A DNA stretch of 64,000 nt, taken from contig JAJIRX010000998.1 of NCBI GenBank assembly GCA_023853785.1, positions 1-64,000 on the forward strand, given 5' to 3'. Both the position numbers and the translations under genes were made by a program. This document shows positions 10,412 through 23,099 of the stretch, piece after piece (the stretch's first letter is position 1; each line of letters begins with the position of its first letter). Under the pieces are notes generated by a model. It had not been told where the DNA came from and ran no database searches. It saw only the letters and a list, made by a program, of their open reading frames with translations. The stretch is from Psilocybe azurescens. Lineage: Eukaryota; Basidiomycota; Agaricomycetes; Agaricales; Agrocybaceae.

Positions 10412-13400
10412 ATGTCGAGCTCATCACGATCTTCGTCGGCAATCCCAATCAAGAGATCGGTTCCATCACCGGAGTCATCTGGGGGATCCATCCCAAAGGT
10501 TTCTTCGTCATTGAATACTGCTTCTACCCCAAGAGCGAATCAATCATACCTCCCTGCACAGTCCCCCCTTCATCATCATCATCATCATCACCTACTGTGT
10601 GGAATAATGCCCAGTCGTCTAGTGATCCGTCCTCTGAGCCGCTGCGGCCCCTGTCAATGGTCCTCATCTCCGCTCAAGGAAATCCGTCTTCAATTGTACT
10701 ACCAGAGCTTGACGATGTTGGAGCTACAGCTATGTCCCCTGGAGCGGTCAAGATCTGGCTCACAACAAGACTTGAAGGATCGGATAGGGCTGGAAATTGA
10801 CAGTCCCAAGATGTCGACCTCGTGGTGGGGTGAGAAGCACGTGTCGCGTCCTTGGCACGACGCTCCAAAACGGAAAAAGACCATTCCTCCGGAGCAGGCT
10901 GTTGCATTAGAGGACACCCGTAAGGTTAGTTTGCACGTTTTATTGTCGTAACAGAGGAGTAGGTACGCACAGAAGGATCCGTCGTATTCCGAAGGGATAG
11001 GATCACTGTGCTAATGGAGGCAGTTCGTGGCATGAAACAGTCAAGCTTCCTAGGCGTAGAGTTTTGATGGAGAAACTAACTTCTGATCTTTGCCTAGCGT
11101 GTTGCGCAGGCGGTCGCCTCTGTTTTGGGCACTGCCGCCGATATTACTCATGAAGCACTTTACATCGGAGTAGAGTTCTTGGACTTCGTACCAATTCCTG
11201 GTTTGCAGGCTGCTGCAAATACCCTCCTTAACATATGGGATGCCGCCCAGGATGTCGACGTAAGGTTTTTCGCCTTTAATCATAACATTATAGTCTAACG
11301 GTTACGACGTCTGTAGATGAACCGCCTTGGATGTCTCCGACTTACCGAACGTTGTGCGGAGATTCTTTTATCGGTCCGTGAGGAAGTCCATGAGGCTGGA
11401 GATCAGGTTGGATCAGAATTGAACACACCTCTCGCCAAATTGGAGGAGTAAGTCCTTTGCGAAATTCCATTCTCTATGACTCATCTTTCGCAAAGTTGCT
11501 TTACCGACATATATCGCTTCATGTTCAAGCAGAAAACACGTCCTTGGCTGAAGCGATATTTGAAACGCGATGAGATTCGCAGGGACATCGCTGAATGTCA
11601 CTTCAAACTTCAGGACGCTCTGGCACTATTTGGAGTTCGTGCCATCCAAATTTCGTTATAGCATCCCTATTGATCTATTTTGGTGCCAGGTGTCTATTCA
11701 AATTCGTATATTAAAACAAGTTCAAAGAACTGAGAAGCGCAGAGAGCATGAAACGCACCTTTTGACTGCAATGATCGCAAGCCGTCTCTTTCCCGAAAAC
11801 TTAGACGATAATATGATCGTTGGCCCTGAAACAGAAGCGATACACAATTCGTACGCGGTATCCTCGGAATATGCTTCCGAGACTATCTCCCACTTTGCGA
11901 CGACGAAGAATGTCCTTGGGATTGTTGATGATTCCCCTGTTATACCACAAGACCTCGAATCACCAAAAATACTTCCAGGACTGCAAAAGATTCAAACGTT
12001 GCAGAACAGTCTCGATGAGGAGAGCGATATTAGCGACCTTCGTCAGCTCATGCGGGAAGCATTGCAAACGAACAGCGATGTCGAAATACTTAGGGTATTC
12101 CAGATAGGTCATCAAGAAATGCCCGATGCTATCAAGACTCTCCAGCGTGCTCTAGAGCGTGTGGGCCAACGAGAAGGAGAAATAGCAGACAAGAGCTCCG
12201 CGAAAGACGTCGTTCTAGGAAAAATTACGCGGCGAGTTAGTATCAAGGAAACCGAGGGGAAGGACCAAACCGTCAAAAAGCCGAAACGGTCATAAGTATC
12301 GACAATTATACCATCGACGGCTCTACCAGCTCTGTAAAGAGCACGACCGGATCAGGTAGCGCGACTTCGAAAATACGAGACACGTTGGACAGGGAGTTCA
12401 TTGAGACTGGAATCGAGTCTTTGAGAAGGATGAGTCAAGGCGTAGAGATCTCTGTTCCTACGTGGACCATCACAAAGTGGGTTTTGATTACTCTTCATGT
12501 GCGACCGAGTTGATTTTCTTCGCCTCACGCCAACTAGATACGAGGTCGATCGGGGGCAAATGATCGGTATTGGATTTTTCTCTACCGTCTACCAAGGCAC
12601 ATGGCAGGGTCGAACGGTTGCCATCAAAATGCTGGCGGAAACGACTCCACGTAAACTCTTCCAACGAGAAATGGGTATATGGAAAACCCTGCGTCATGCT
12701 AATGTCCTTCCTCTGTATGGCGCCAGCAGTGCAACAGGAGATCCCCTTGGTTCTTTGTGACCCAATATCTCAAAAACGGGACATTGTCCGAACATTTGAG
12801 ACGAGTTGAAGCTGAACAAAAGCCTTCTGGTCTTGGTCTGGCGTTTACTACTGGCATGGGTAGTACTTCAGCGGTTAATACACCTCGTGGACCAGGTTCG
12901 AGAGCGACTACTCTCCCCGCCTTGTCTCCCTGGCTAGGGGTCAATCTTGCTAATGGCCTTACCCCTGCTGGAAGTCTTACTCCTCCTAACACAAGGAATA
13001 TGAAGCCTCTCCCTCGTGATACCCCAATCTCACGCGAATGGGATCTCTTCCGCTTCATGCACGAAATAGCGAAAGGAATGGATTACCTACATAGCAACGG
13101 GGTACTACACGGCGATCTTAAAGCCTCAAATGTCTTGGTGGACGATAAGTACAGGTGTATAATCTGCGACTTTGGTCAGAGTGAAATGAAGAGCGAAGCA
13201 TTCAGGATTAGCGGTACTCACCCTCGTATGTTTCTCGACGACCTTTTCAGAGACTGCAGCTAATTTGTCCGGTTGTGTTAGACGGCACTCTGGGATGGCA
13301 ATCGCCAGAGCTTATGTCGGGTCGTAGCGAGCTCACCAATCAAGCCGACGTCTGGGCTTTCTCTATCACCTGCGTAGAGATCATGAACATGGGGAAGCTA

Positions 13401-15119
13401 CCTTGGACACCTATGGACGATTACTCAGTACGGTATTGTGTTATAGGTGAGTGATTGAGCGATCCATTTGAAGATGTTCTGATGATTTGGAATAGATCAG
13501 GATATGCGGCCATCCGTTCCTAGATATTCTCGATTCAACATTCCTGGATTTCAAGAGATTGTCAAGGCATGTTGGCAACTTGAGCCAAAAAGCCGGCCCT
13601 CCTTTTCAAAAATATCCAGGGATCTTAAACTACTCAGAAAAAGTTACGCTGACGGGTTCGAATCCCCAAGTCCAAGAATTCCAGCTATCGAAGAGCTACT
13701 GGAACCCATGGCCTCACCCTCACCTGATTTGCGACCAGTCGAGTTGCCTTCGTTCCTGAAAGGTGCGACAGGTGTTATCCGTATGTTATCGATTCCTTGA
13801 AATTTTGAAGAACATATTATACTCAAATTTATTGAGCAGCTGAGGACATCTTAGGCGATGCTCTACACTCTGACGGCTCATATACTACTCCAAGCGGACC
13901 CCAATCTCCAGACCATCCACACCGGGAGAGCACTGTTGCTACGGCGGGTATAAAGATGCCAGAGCCAGTTTTCTATACACCTGGGCACTCCAGCCGCAGC
14001 TCATCGATTCTGGTTGCTCCCTCACAATTGGATGGTCATGTACAATTTTACAGCTCAGATGGCTATGCGTCACCTCCTCCATTGGATGAACAGATGGCGC
14101 AGCGGAGAAATGAGCGGCGGTATCGACTTCTACTTGTTCATGAGTATGGTCCATCGCGTATGTATTTAGCCTCTATGTGAGGCCTCTATAAGTCCTAACA
14201 GCTCTCATAGTCGGTCTAGCACTTTGGGAGCCCTCGCCCGTAGAGCTTGGCGCTGTGGGCTATCTGTCCAAGCCTGAAGGCAGATTTGTAACTCTATTCA
14301 ACTCGTATGAGCCCCACAAGTGCGATCATCCAGGAGTTCGATCTCTACCTTCCATCCACGGCTATGGAAATGTGCAAGACGAGATACAAAGACTCCCAAA
14401 GAAGACGGCAGCTCAGCGAGCACTGGACATCTTAATCGGCTCTCTAGCCTTCCGGAACGCTTCGTAAGTTCAAAATCACTTGAAATTATGTTTGGGATTG
14501 ATTTATACCTTTCTATAGAGAAGACATCGTCAGGAGGCCGTCTTTTCCTCTAAAGGCTGGTCACAAGGCAGCCTACTTGTACACCGAGACAACCGAATAT
14601 CGATACATGTTGAAGCTAAATGCTCCAAAGAGGTGGTTCCAACACAATGTTGACTCGATCATGCGTATCTACGGGCATCTACATCGCATTCAAAGAGATG
14701 ATCTCTTCCTCAGTACGTTTCTTTATTCGTCGTATTACCCGACACCTAAAATGAAATTTCTATCAGTCATCGGAACGCTTAAAACTCCAGCTTATGCTTT
14801 GTTAGTTAGTCATAACCATCCAGAGGGACATGTACGTCGTTCTTCTTTTTTTCTCACACTGATTTATGAACCATTTTCGGAATAGGCGCGTTTTAATGTA
14901 TATGCTAATCCCCAAACTGGTAAACCATGGGGCACATTCACAACCGACACCGATACCCGACTCGGTCCAACGGACTTGGAAGACTCAGAAGAAGAGATTC
15001 CACGGCTCTCCGCTAGTAAAGTCTCCCCTTCACGGTGGACCTATGAATGCGGTCCTGTTGGCTCGCCTGCGTTTCAAGCCCGATGCTACGGAGCCCACAT
15101 CCAGATAATTTCCCACTAA
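10412..15119 (+). CDS. MLKL-type helical bundle plus TKL-like protein kinase with uncharacterised C-terminal domain
   Basis: Fourteen exons fit splice rules: 10412-10919, 10973-11055, 11098-11259, 11317-11447, 11496-11634, 11690-12476, 12538-13225, 13282-13446, 13496-13780, 13840-14157, 14211-14463, 14519-14712, 14767-14831, 14886-15119; about 1,340 residues. A Ser/Pro-rich start precedes a helical domain (THEALYIGVEFLDFVPIPGL to QRTEKRREHE) of the type annotated in fungi as MLKL N-terminal-like. A long helical linker follows. The kinase has every key element: GIGFFSTVYQG loop, VAIK lysine, HGDLKASN catalytic loop, DFG, SPE and DVWAF. The C-terminal ~400 residues (LWEPSPVELGAVGYL onward) form a domain I cannot name. 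Animal MLKL has the same order of bundle, brace and (pseudo)kinase and executes necroptosis by membrane insertion; a cell-death or allorecognition role here is inference. Frame breaks at 10563-10568, 12275-12279 and 12743-12746 each need one extra homopolymer base. A further frame change near 10750-10790 is unexplained. Confidence 0.8.
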
Positions 15120-17740
15120 AATTTATGATCCGATATGGACTATCTTCAACGCGTACCTTCTAAAATACATACATTCTTATAGTTTATATAATATCTCTGT
15201 TCTCATAGTTAAGTTTGCCGGTGTAACGCAGCTGATGGCAGATGATGAGGGGTTCTCGGAGGAGAACCACAGTCTGAGTACCCGGGTGTGTGGCGTGCTG
15301 CAAGGGCGAGCATGTGAAGTCGTGGTATTACATCCATACCTGTACGTGCGTATCGGTCGTCTCCACAGCATCGATACATCTGGCAAATATCTGCTGGTAT
15401 TTGCAAGTACGCTTTCGGTTCAACGATTGTAAGATTTCCTCGGATGAAGGCGTCGTAGATATAGCCATCATGTAGCCCTATGTGTATGGTAAAGATTCCG
15501 TTTCAAACAAAGAGTAGCACAAAGTCACCGAGCAAGATCTTCACTGGCAGGTCGGTTATTCGTAACCGATACACATGAAGACGCAAGAACTTGTTTTATT
15601 TTGGTTTCGGCACTGGTATCTCAACTGTTAGCCATGTGTAACTCTGGGCGTGCTATAAAGTGTATACATGGCTGGTGCCTATTTTTTGCTCATTTCTTTC
15701 CCCAGCTAGTTTGTAGTTTTCTTGGCCTTAAAAGTCAGTCCTTCAACTATATTAGGATCCCCATGATGGACTACGCAACCTGGGAAATTTAACCCAATAA
15801 CTGCTTGCCGGCCCGTTTCGACTCCTTTTGTACAGCACAAAATCAAAGGAGTACTAGATATTATGACCAACGTCTTGCAAAACTGAGAGTGTTTGTCTTC
15901 TAGTCATTAAAATCACTCAACCCATTACATAGTATACATGCCGCCTGTCCAGCTGACCTTCTCCGATACATCGCTCAAGTCACAACGTTTGCTTGAGCGA
16001 TTAATTTCTCAACGCGATGCTAACGATGCTACTTCGTGAGAGTCGATAGCATAGCCATGCGAGCATGACGTGTCATACTTACAATTAGTCTCAGTCAAGG
16101 AAAAGAGAATCACATCTTGTGATGTTTTTGAGTGTGCACACCACAAATATTGACGTAGGCTTCCTGATAATCAAAACCCTTAAGTCCGCTTCATCGTCCT
16201 AGACAGTAAAGATTCGTAACAGGTGTCCTCATATATATGGATTCTTTTTACCAAGGTCTAAGATTACTTTCTCTTTTGGAGCCCTACATCCTAAAGCTTA
16301 TGGCAGGAACCTCCAAGGATGTTCCGCTTGCTGCGATAGCTCTGTTTTGGTGTTCAATTCACAGTGAAGCTTTCGTTGACCAGAACTCTCATGGGATTAA
16401 AATTATGTACGGACCGAGTATAAGCACATTCACCCAAGTGCGAGGCAATTGATATGGTACGAGAATGATCTCACCAGCCACGTCAAGACTTTAGTTTTAG
16501 TTTTAGTTTATGTAATCAATCTTGTGCTTATTGCACCAACCATTATGATGTACAATTCAGGATGTCTACTGCGCAAAATGAGGCAGATACACCCGCGTTC
16601 GCAATCGCCGAAGATCAGCTGAACATCTGTATGTAGCTAGTGTACTACGCAGTGGTGGCACAGAATACTGTACCCGGTAACCCATTTAGCCTCCAAGGAC
16701 ATTTATTGGTTGCTTTATCACATATTGGGATCATAGACTTCTAGATCACTACAGCTTTGAATCCTGGTGGCCGGTCGGCTGTCTCAGTCGAGTTTGTATG
16801 GACTTCTTTGCAATAATTAATGACAACACTTAAGCCCTCTGAAAGATAATAGTGCTCTTAAAGAATGGGTCCCAAAAATTGAGATTAGATTTTACTGATG
16901 ACGTCACGCAGAATGTAAGAAGTAATCGTATTTCTCGATTAGTTTAACGGAAATTGGATATAAACATACCGTAAATGGGTATGGCAATTGCATTTCGTAG
17001 AATCCTTATATGCATATGCTTGTCGGTTAATGCATGGTTTTCCATACTTGTGCTTCCATGCGGTCGTATTGAAGACTTATTATATTATAGCCTCAAGTGC
17101 ATCGGGATAGGCACCATATCCCACAGCTCATACATTGCTCCTGCGCCAAGATTTCAAGACTGGGGTACCAATTCATATTCACCGATAAACCTACTTTCAT
17201 CTCAGTCCCAGATAGACGAGGATGAACTACTCGTTTTGGTTGCTAGGAATGGGAAAACCTCGGTCGTCCGAAGTTTCCCCCTCTGTGTTTGAAAGTATAC
17301 TGTCGCATCGAAAGGTAAGAAGGCTCGCTAACCCGTTTTATATGACAGTTATGATCAAGAAGATGCAACGGCGAGACAGATGAAAAAGGTCTCCTCCGCG
17401 ACAACCTTGAAAATCTCGAATGGAATTTAATCAGAGCAACCACTGACTTGACAGTACGTGATTAGGGGACCGGGTTGCAAATAAGCCTTACCGCCGGACG
17501 AAATTGGACTGCCACGAGTAATCTGATCTTTTTTAACTGTGTCGGACCGGCCGTTTTTTTTTAGAAAATGGTCGAATCATCCAATTTGAGCCTGTTTGCT
17601 GGAAGGTTTGAAGATCTGTCTTCAGGTCCCTCCTGGCCCCTTTCGATGCACCATAGAAGATTCTATTTTCGCGTATTTCCGTTAACTCCCCGAGAAGGGT
17701 GACGATCCTAAAAGGTTACAATGATTGCATCGTGCAGGTC
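15120..17740. other. Gene-poor 2.6-kb stretch
   Basis: No gene can be supported. One frame at 16975-17292 (plus, 105 residues) begins with a hydrophobic segment that could be a signal peptide and has a TATAAA only ~16 bases before its ATG. It shows no family resemblance and is probably chance. No repeat or RNA gene was recognised. Confidence 0.3.
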
Positions 17741-17746
17741 AAATTG

Positions 17747-17754
17747 TATATAAA
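17747..17754 (+). promoter_or_regulatory. TATA box of the WOPR regulator gene
   Basis: TATATAAA lies 42-49 bases before the ATG at 17796. This distance implies a very short 5' leader, but the match and position are good for a fungal core promoter. Confidence 0.5.
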
Positions 17755-17795
17755 CGCGAGGGTCTCTGAACGACCTTGCCATACACGTCGGCATC

Positions 17796-18931
17796 ATGTA
17801 CTCTCCTCCGCCTCGCTCTTACGGTCTCGTTAAGGACGGTGCTGTAACACACCCTGCACTTCGTAAGCATCATATGTACGGGTCTAATACGGTCATTAAT
17901 TCTTCATAGATATTCGTGACGTCCATGACGCTCATGTAGTGCTTGAAGCGGTCAGGCTCAACATTTTGCCCCTGCTCAAGCGTCGTCTTCTGGCAAGCGA
18001 GAGGGATGAGCTCAAGAGCGGTCATGTATATGTTTGGGAAGAAGCTCAAGACGATGGGGGTCTACTTCGTTGGACTGACGGAAGACGATGGTATATTTTT
18101 TTTGCTTTTTGTGCCATATGATAAGTGTTCAATGTCAAACTACAGGTCACAAAGCAGAATGAGAGGGGATTATCTATTTTACGAGGAGAAAATCGAAACC
18201 ACCCAGGAAGAAAGGGACGCAAAAGCAGCACGCAGGTAATGCTTCGTCAATAATCAGTGGCTAACAAAACTAACCCATAATTGTAGAGCGCGCAGGGCCT
18301 CCGATCCTAATGCCAATGTGCCTCCTCCAGTACGACGAAAGGATCGACCTTCCAAGCCGAACGGCTTAACAAAACAAACGTACTCTGTCACTGTCAACCT
18401 CCCTGGCACCACTGAGCCCCGGAAATGGCATGTTGTTGCCTACTTCTCGGTTCGTGATGGTTCTACTGTCTAGAATCCATGACTGATAAGGGGTAATTTA
18501 TCAAGGGAGAGGACTACGCCCGTCTTCCTGTGATTGAAAATTATGCTTACCTCCGAAATATTCACGCTCCAAACGGAGTCTTCTTTAGCAACAAAGTTCT
18601 TTGTTCAACTACAGACAGATTCGCTTCATACTCGGATGAAAGCGAGCCCCACGAGGATGTGTACCACACTGGCCATATGTCAACTTATCCTGCTTCTCCC
18701 GCATTCTCTCCTCCCCCTTCTCCACTGGCATCGTCTATTTACTCTCCACGTTTATCCTCTCAATCTTCAAACCCACATAACATATCATTGCCCCCTATAT
18801 CCACACTCGGGTCTTATGGGAAACGACCTCATCTTCCACATCCACACAGCAGCCCCGTCTACCCTAGCCATTACACCCCACTATCCTCAGAGGATCGGCG
18901 GGCGCTTCAAAAACTCAAAGTCGTTCTATGA
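17796..18931 (+). CDS. Gti1/Pac2 (WOPR) family transcriptional regulator
   Basis: Five exons (17796-17862, 17910-18090, 18146-18235, 18287-18449, 18506-18931) total 927 nt and encode 308 residues with no frame break. The N-terminal half carries the WOPR DNA-binding signature: IRDVHDAHVVLEAVRLNILP, then VYVWEE, then RWTDGRRWSQSRMRGDYLFYEE. The second WOPR element follows the linker (TYSVTVNLPG, then WHVVAYFS, DYARLPVIENYAYLRNIHAPNGVF). The C-terminal ~100 residues are Ser/Pro/His-rich and probably disordered, as usual in the family. Family members (Wor1, Ryp1, Gti1, Pac2, Sge1) are nuclear regulators of morphology, sporulation and pathogenic switching. The target here is unknown. A TATA box lies just upstream. 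Confidence 0.9.
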
Positions 18932-20218
18932 CCATGGCCAGCGTCAAACCAAAACTTCTTTGGGACCTAATCTATCACGCGGGATAATGGGGTCATAATT
19001 GCTATCTTCTTGTCTTGATCCAGCCTTGCTTTCGTGTTATGTACTACCTCGAATTCAGTCATTGGGTTGATCCCGAACCCTTGTATTATAATTTTTCTGC
19101 CAGGGACTGTACCAGTTATCTTCTTTCTATTTCCTGTATTTCGAACTGGTTACATTGATGAGGATACTGGACGCAAAACTATGGGTCGTGCGGATTTTCA
19201 TCGCTGTGTGTTCGGACGCTGAAAATTCAATTGTAAAATGATCTCGAGGATTAAAAGAAGCAATTAAGGTCTTAGAAATCTCGAGGTCTAACTCCGTGTT
19301 TCTCGATCCTTTACATGCATCAACAATCACATTTGTGATGTGACTGCGCAGGGTCTATTTCCAGACTTATGTTGTGTATCAGAGGTCGATCGTATCCGAC
19401 TATAGTCCGAGGATTGAATTTTGAAGGTTAAGAGCATAGTTATGGAAGGACAAGGGGGAGCTTAACAGCCGATCATTACAAGAACTGTAGCTTATTTTGA
19501 GAACTTGGCCGAGCCATCAAAGCGCGCGAAATGCTCGCAGGCTAAGTGCAGACGACGCGGTCCGTAGGTACTATTTTCTTCTTTTCCCATCCATAGTACC
19601 TACCTTCAGAGCGGCTGCAATTCTCTTCTTGTGGGGCGGTCCGCTACTGCCGCCCACCTTAACGAAAGTCAATAATTAGCTTCTAAGTTGCACCCTGGTT
19701 GGGTACCTTTATGCTGGTTTCGTGTGACAACGGCTGTTTTATTCTCGCAGCGTTGTGTATTTCAGAAATTCAAAGGTGTGTCTCGGAGTTAAGATGGCTA
19801 AGAGCGAGAAATACTAGAGGACTGGATGGTATGTTTTCAGATCCAAAAGCAAAGGTGTTGCTTACCAGACTAACCAAGGCCCTGAATAAGCACACGTGTT
19901 ATGAGACCACCTCTGTTACATGTCCACCAGGGCTGTCTAATTATTTAGTATACATTGCATTAGATGTAGGCTAGCTAGTATACTGATAGACTCTCTTTAC
20001 AAACGAGGGGCAGAAGATGCCCATCGCTCAAATCCGAATCGAAAATATAGGGACAGCACGTGACTTGTACGGCAGTGTTTTCGAAGTCCGATTGTTACAT
20101 AAGCGGTTTGAACTAATCTTTTCCTTAGATTAGGACTTTATCAGAACTCAGTACAAAAGAGTTCGATTCGCGCTAAATTTCACCGAAACCAGTCTCAAGG
20201 ATATCAGACAATTGAAGA
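18932..20218. other. Intergenic region upstream of DML1, nothing recognised
   Basis: Short frames at 19034-19222, 19497-19679 and 19699-19974 (plus) show no family resemblance and no splice support. It presumably contains the DML1 promoter near its right end. No repeat or RNA gene was recognised. Confidence 0.35.
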
Positions 20219-22172
20219 ATGAAGGAAATAATATATCTACAGGCCGGAAAGCTGTCGAACTACACAGGAACTCACTTCTGGAATGCTCAAGAAAGTTATC
20301 TTCAATCCCAAGAATCCGATATTGCTTCCGATATATCATTCTGTGAAAGTGTAGACGCTCAGGTGAGAGAGAGGCCTTCGTTGGATCACTGGAACTCATA
20401 ATGATCAGAATAGGTCCACACTATGCCCTCGTCTGATCACATTTGACCGCAAATGTACGTTGTGGTTATGTCAACGTGATATATAGCTCAGCATGGGGTG
20501 TAGCAAACTTTGGGACTTTGGGAGGCTCAAATGCTTTGGGGATGGTGGATGAGAATGAAAATGAGACAACGCCAGCACTTTGGTGTGTTCTACTTCTCGA
20601 TATACGACAAACCACTGATCTTGTTTTTAGGAACGGGGAATTAGTTGAATATAGACAAGACCGCATTGCCAAAAGCGCCTTTCAGTCCTCCTTGGAGGAG
20701 GAGGAGAAATCGCCTAATCAAGCCGGAAATGTTACTTCAGCGGTAGATGATAAGCAGGCCATTCGTTATTGGTCTGATTTCAGCCGCGTCTACTTTCTTC
20801 CTAGAACTCTGCAGAAGATACCGGACCCACCTGATTGGGAAACAGCAAGCATCGATTGGAATCAAGGACAGGAACTGTTTACACGCTTTAATGAGGTTTT
20901 CATCTCAAAAATGACTTTTACTCGGTACTGATAATCATGTAGGAAATGGAATTAATGGATGGCACATTGCGTCTGTTCGTCGAAGACTGCGATAATATTC
21001 AAGTTCGTTTCTGATTTGCGTGTGGGCTATAACTGACCATGTCATGCCAGGGGGTACAAATCTTAAACGACACGGACACATTTGGGAGTTTCATGGGCTC
21101 TTTCTTCGCATCTTTCAGGGATGAATATCTTAAACTTCCGTCTTTTTCCTTTCCTATTTTGTCAGGTCCCATATCGGATCGCGATGAAGTGAGCATTTTA
21201 CTCGCCTATTGCAACATACTCATAAATCGTTTTCAGACCGAAAGGACAAGGAAGCTCGTGAACGAAGCAATGTACTTGCGCACGCTGAATGAGTTTTCAT
21301 CGATGAATGTTCCCATCGAAGACCCGAAACTGTGGCCCAACTCAGTGTGGGGCGCACCGCTGAACTTTCCGGTTTGTCGTGTAAACCTATATTTCGGGAC
21401 CATTTTGACGCCTGTTCCCGATAGTCTACCAGTCTGTACCACCAATCGGCTGTTCTCTCGGCCCACGTTGAAACATGCACCCTCCCTTTCCGGTATTTCC
21501 TCATCACTTCTCGATCTTGCGATATCCTGATCAACAATAGATTAAACCGAAATCGTTATGACATCCCATCTGTCTCTGGACATCTCAGTTGGCGCGGGAC
21601 ATCTCCATTTGCAGAACTAAGTGGATTATTCCCACTGACAAAATTTACGAGAGAGATCGTCAATTTCTCTTTTGACACTCCCACCAAGGTTAGAATCAGT
21701 CGGAAGGCTAAATCTTGTGCTGATATGTCATTCAGTCGCCATATGCTCTCTGGGACGTGACCCGGGGCCTTTCTCCGAAAAAGATTGAAGAATACGACAC
21801 ATGGTCGTCTCAAACTCAATGTGTCAAGTCAAGGTGATCAAGATGACATTCTGTTTCGCATACCTTCTGACCTCCAGTCCAGTGTCCACGCCTCAGCGTT
21901 TCCTCTCCCAAACTCCTTCCCTCGAGTTCCATAACACTGAAGAAGTTGAAAAGAAGAAAAACCCTGAAACCGTCGAGGTCTACTCTTCATTGTCGAGTTC
22001 GAGCAATACCTCCAAAATCTTCGAGAAATATGCATTGTTCATCGAAACTTGCATAAAGCGCCGCACCACATCTACTGCTTCGATCGATATTCACCTCGAT
22101 GATCTGAAGGATCTAGCAAACGACCTCTGGACGATGCACGACAACTCATCGGAGGACAATGGCGAGTTGTGA
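20219..22172 (+). CDS. DML1: DML1/Misato family protein (tubulin-like, mitochondrial inheritance)
   Basis: Exons 20219-20362, 20409-20454, 20504-20582, 20631-20895, 20943-21002, 21051-21188, 21237-21371, 21425-21688 and 21736-22172 give about 520 residues, close to family length. The start MKEIIYLQAGKLSNYTGTHFW is the diagnostic Misato segment I beginning. CPRLITFDRKSNFGTLG follows across an intron. The tubulin-like part has YWSDFSRVYFLPRTLQKIPD and the variant of HELMDGSLR (ELMDGTLRLFVEDCDNIQ). In yeast Dml1 is essential and needed for mtDNA inheritance; human Misato acts in mitochondrial distribution. In the last exon coding character moves between frames at about 21805-21830 and again near 21925 (FPLPNSFPRV ends one frame; the Lys/Ser-rich end with ANDLWTMHD is in another). 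This suggests two indels or an unseen small intron. Confidence 0.85.
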
Positions 22173-23099
22173 TCTGAGTGATCTGCGCAGTCCTATACAG
22201 GCGGTTCATCTTAGGCTATCTCGATTATCTGTTTCCTTGTCAGTCACGCTGCTAAGATACCGAAGATCCCCATAAATATCGTTGAGAATAAGGTAGCGCC
22301 CATCAAATAGAAGGATGCGTTATGCGCCACCAGCGACCATCATCGACCATTGTCGGGATTAGGATGGGATCGTAATCACCGACGCCATAAACTTTTCTCC
22401 GATAATCCCCCATTATGTTTACTTCCTACGGCTGTTCATATTCTGGCAGTAAGGCTTAATCTACATCGTGAGCGTATAGATCCTCCGTCTTTCATCTTGA
22501 ATTGCTTTTAACGTTCTTTCACAACATTAATCATCGATCAGGCGGTTATTGATTTCGATCCACTACAATTACTTGATAGAGATTTAAGTCTCAAAGCAAT
22601 AATTTAAGGTATCTTCGGTGTCATTCTGGAAAGCCCGATTTAATTAAATGCAGTTCGATGAAGCGACGTATGACCTCCAGCGTTTATTGCTTCCAATTAA
22701 TTGTTGAATCCAAGAATATCCCGAGAATCAATGACCACCAAAACGCGCTGGAAAATGCTCAGTAGATCAAGTAGATCGCTTGGGGTGTCATAGGTACCAC
22801 ATTCATTTCCACAATAATTCATCGCTGAAATACTAGCTGACTAGCAGCAGAATGACCCGAATCCACTCCTTTATTATAATGTGTCATCCTTCATTTCTCC
22901 TTTGTCTTGTAAGTCGGAATTAATCAGATAGAAGAAAGAACACGACATGAATGAGAAACGACAAAACATCATACAATTAATTTGACATCAGTGGTAATAC
23001 ATGTGTAAGAAGTTGAAGTATTCAAGCGATAGATCAGATAACTTTTGACGATTAGTTTGAAGGAGGTGAAATAACTGACACCCGCTGAAGCATGTACGT
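22173..23099. other. Convergent AT-rich intergenic region
   Basis: This is the 3' flank of DML1 (plus) and of the next minus-strand gene. No ORF, repeat or RNA gene was recognised. Confidence 0.4.

Noticed and set aside
10571..10591. Run of seven His codons in the kinase gene N-terminus
   Set aside because: It is the CAT reading of a TCA (Ser) repeat. One extra base in the C6 run just before it turns it into poly-Ser, which fits the surrounding composition, so the His run is probably a frameshift artefact.
16975..17292. Possible small secreted protein
   Set aside because: A hydrophobic start exists but the rest lacks cysteine pattern, family resemblance or splice context, and the TATA-like element is too close to the ATG.
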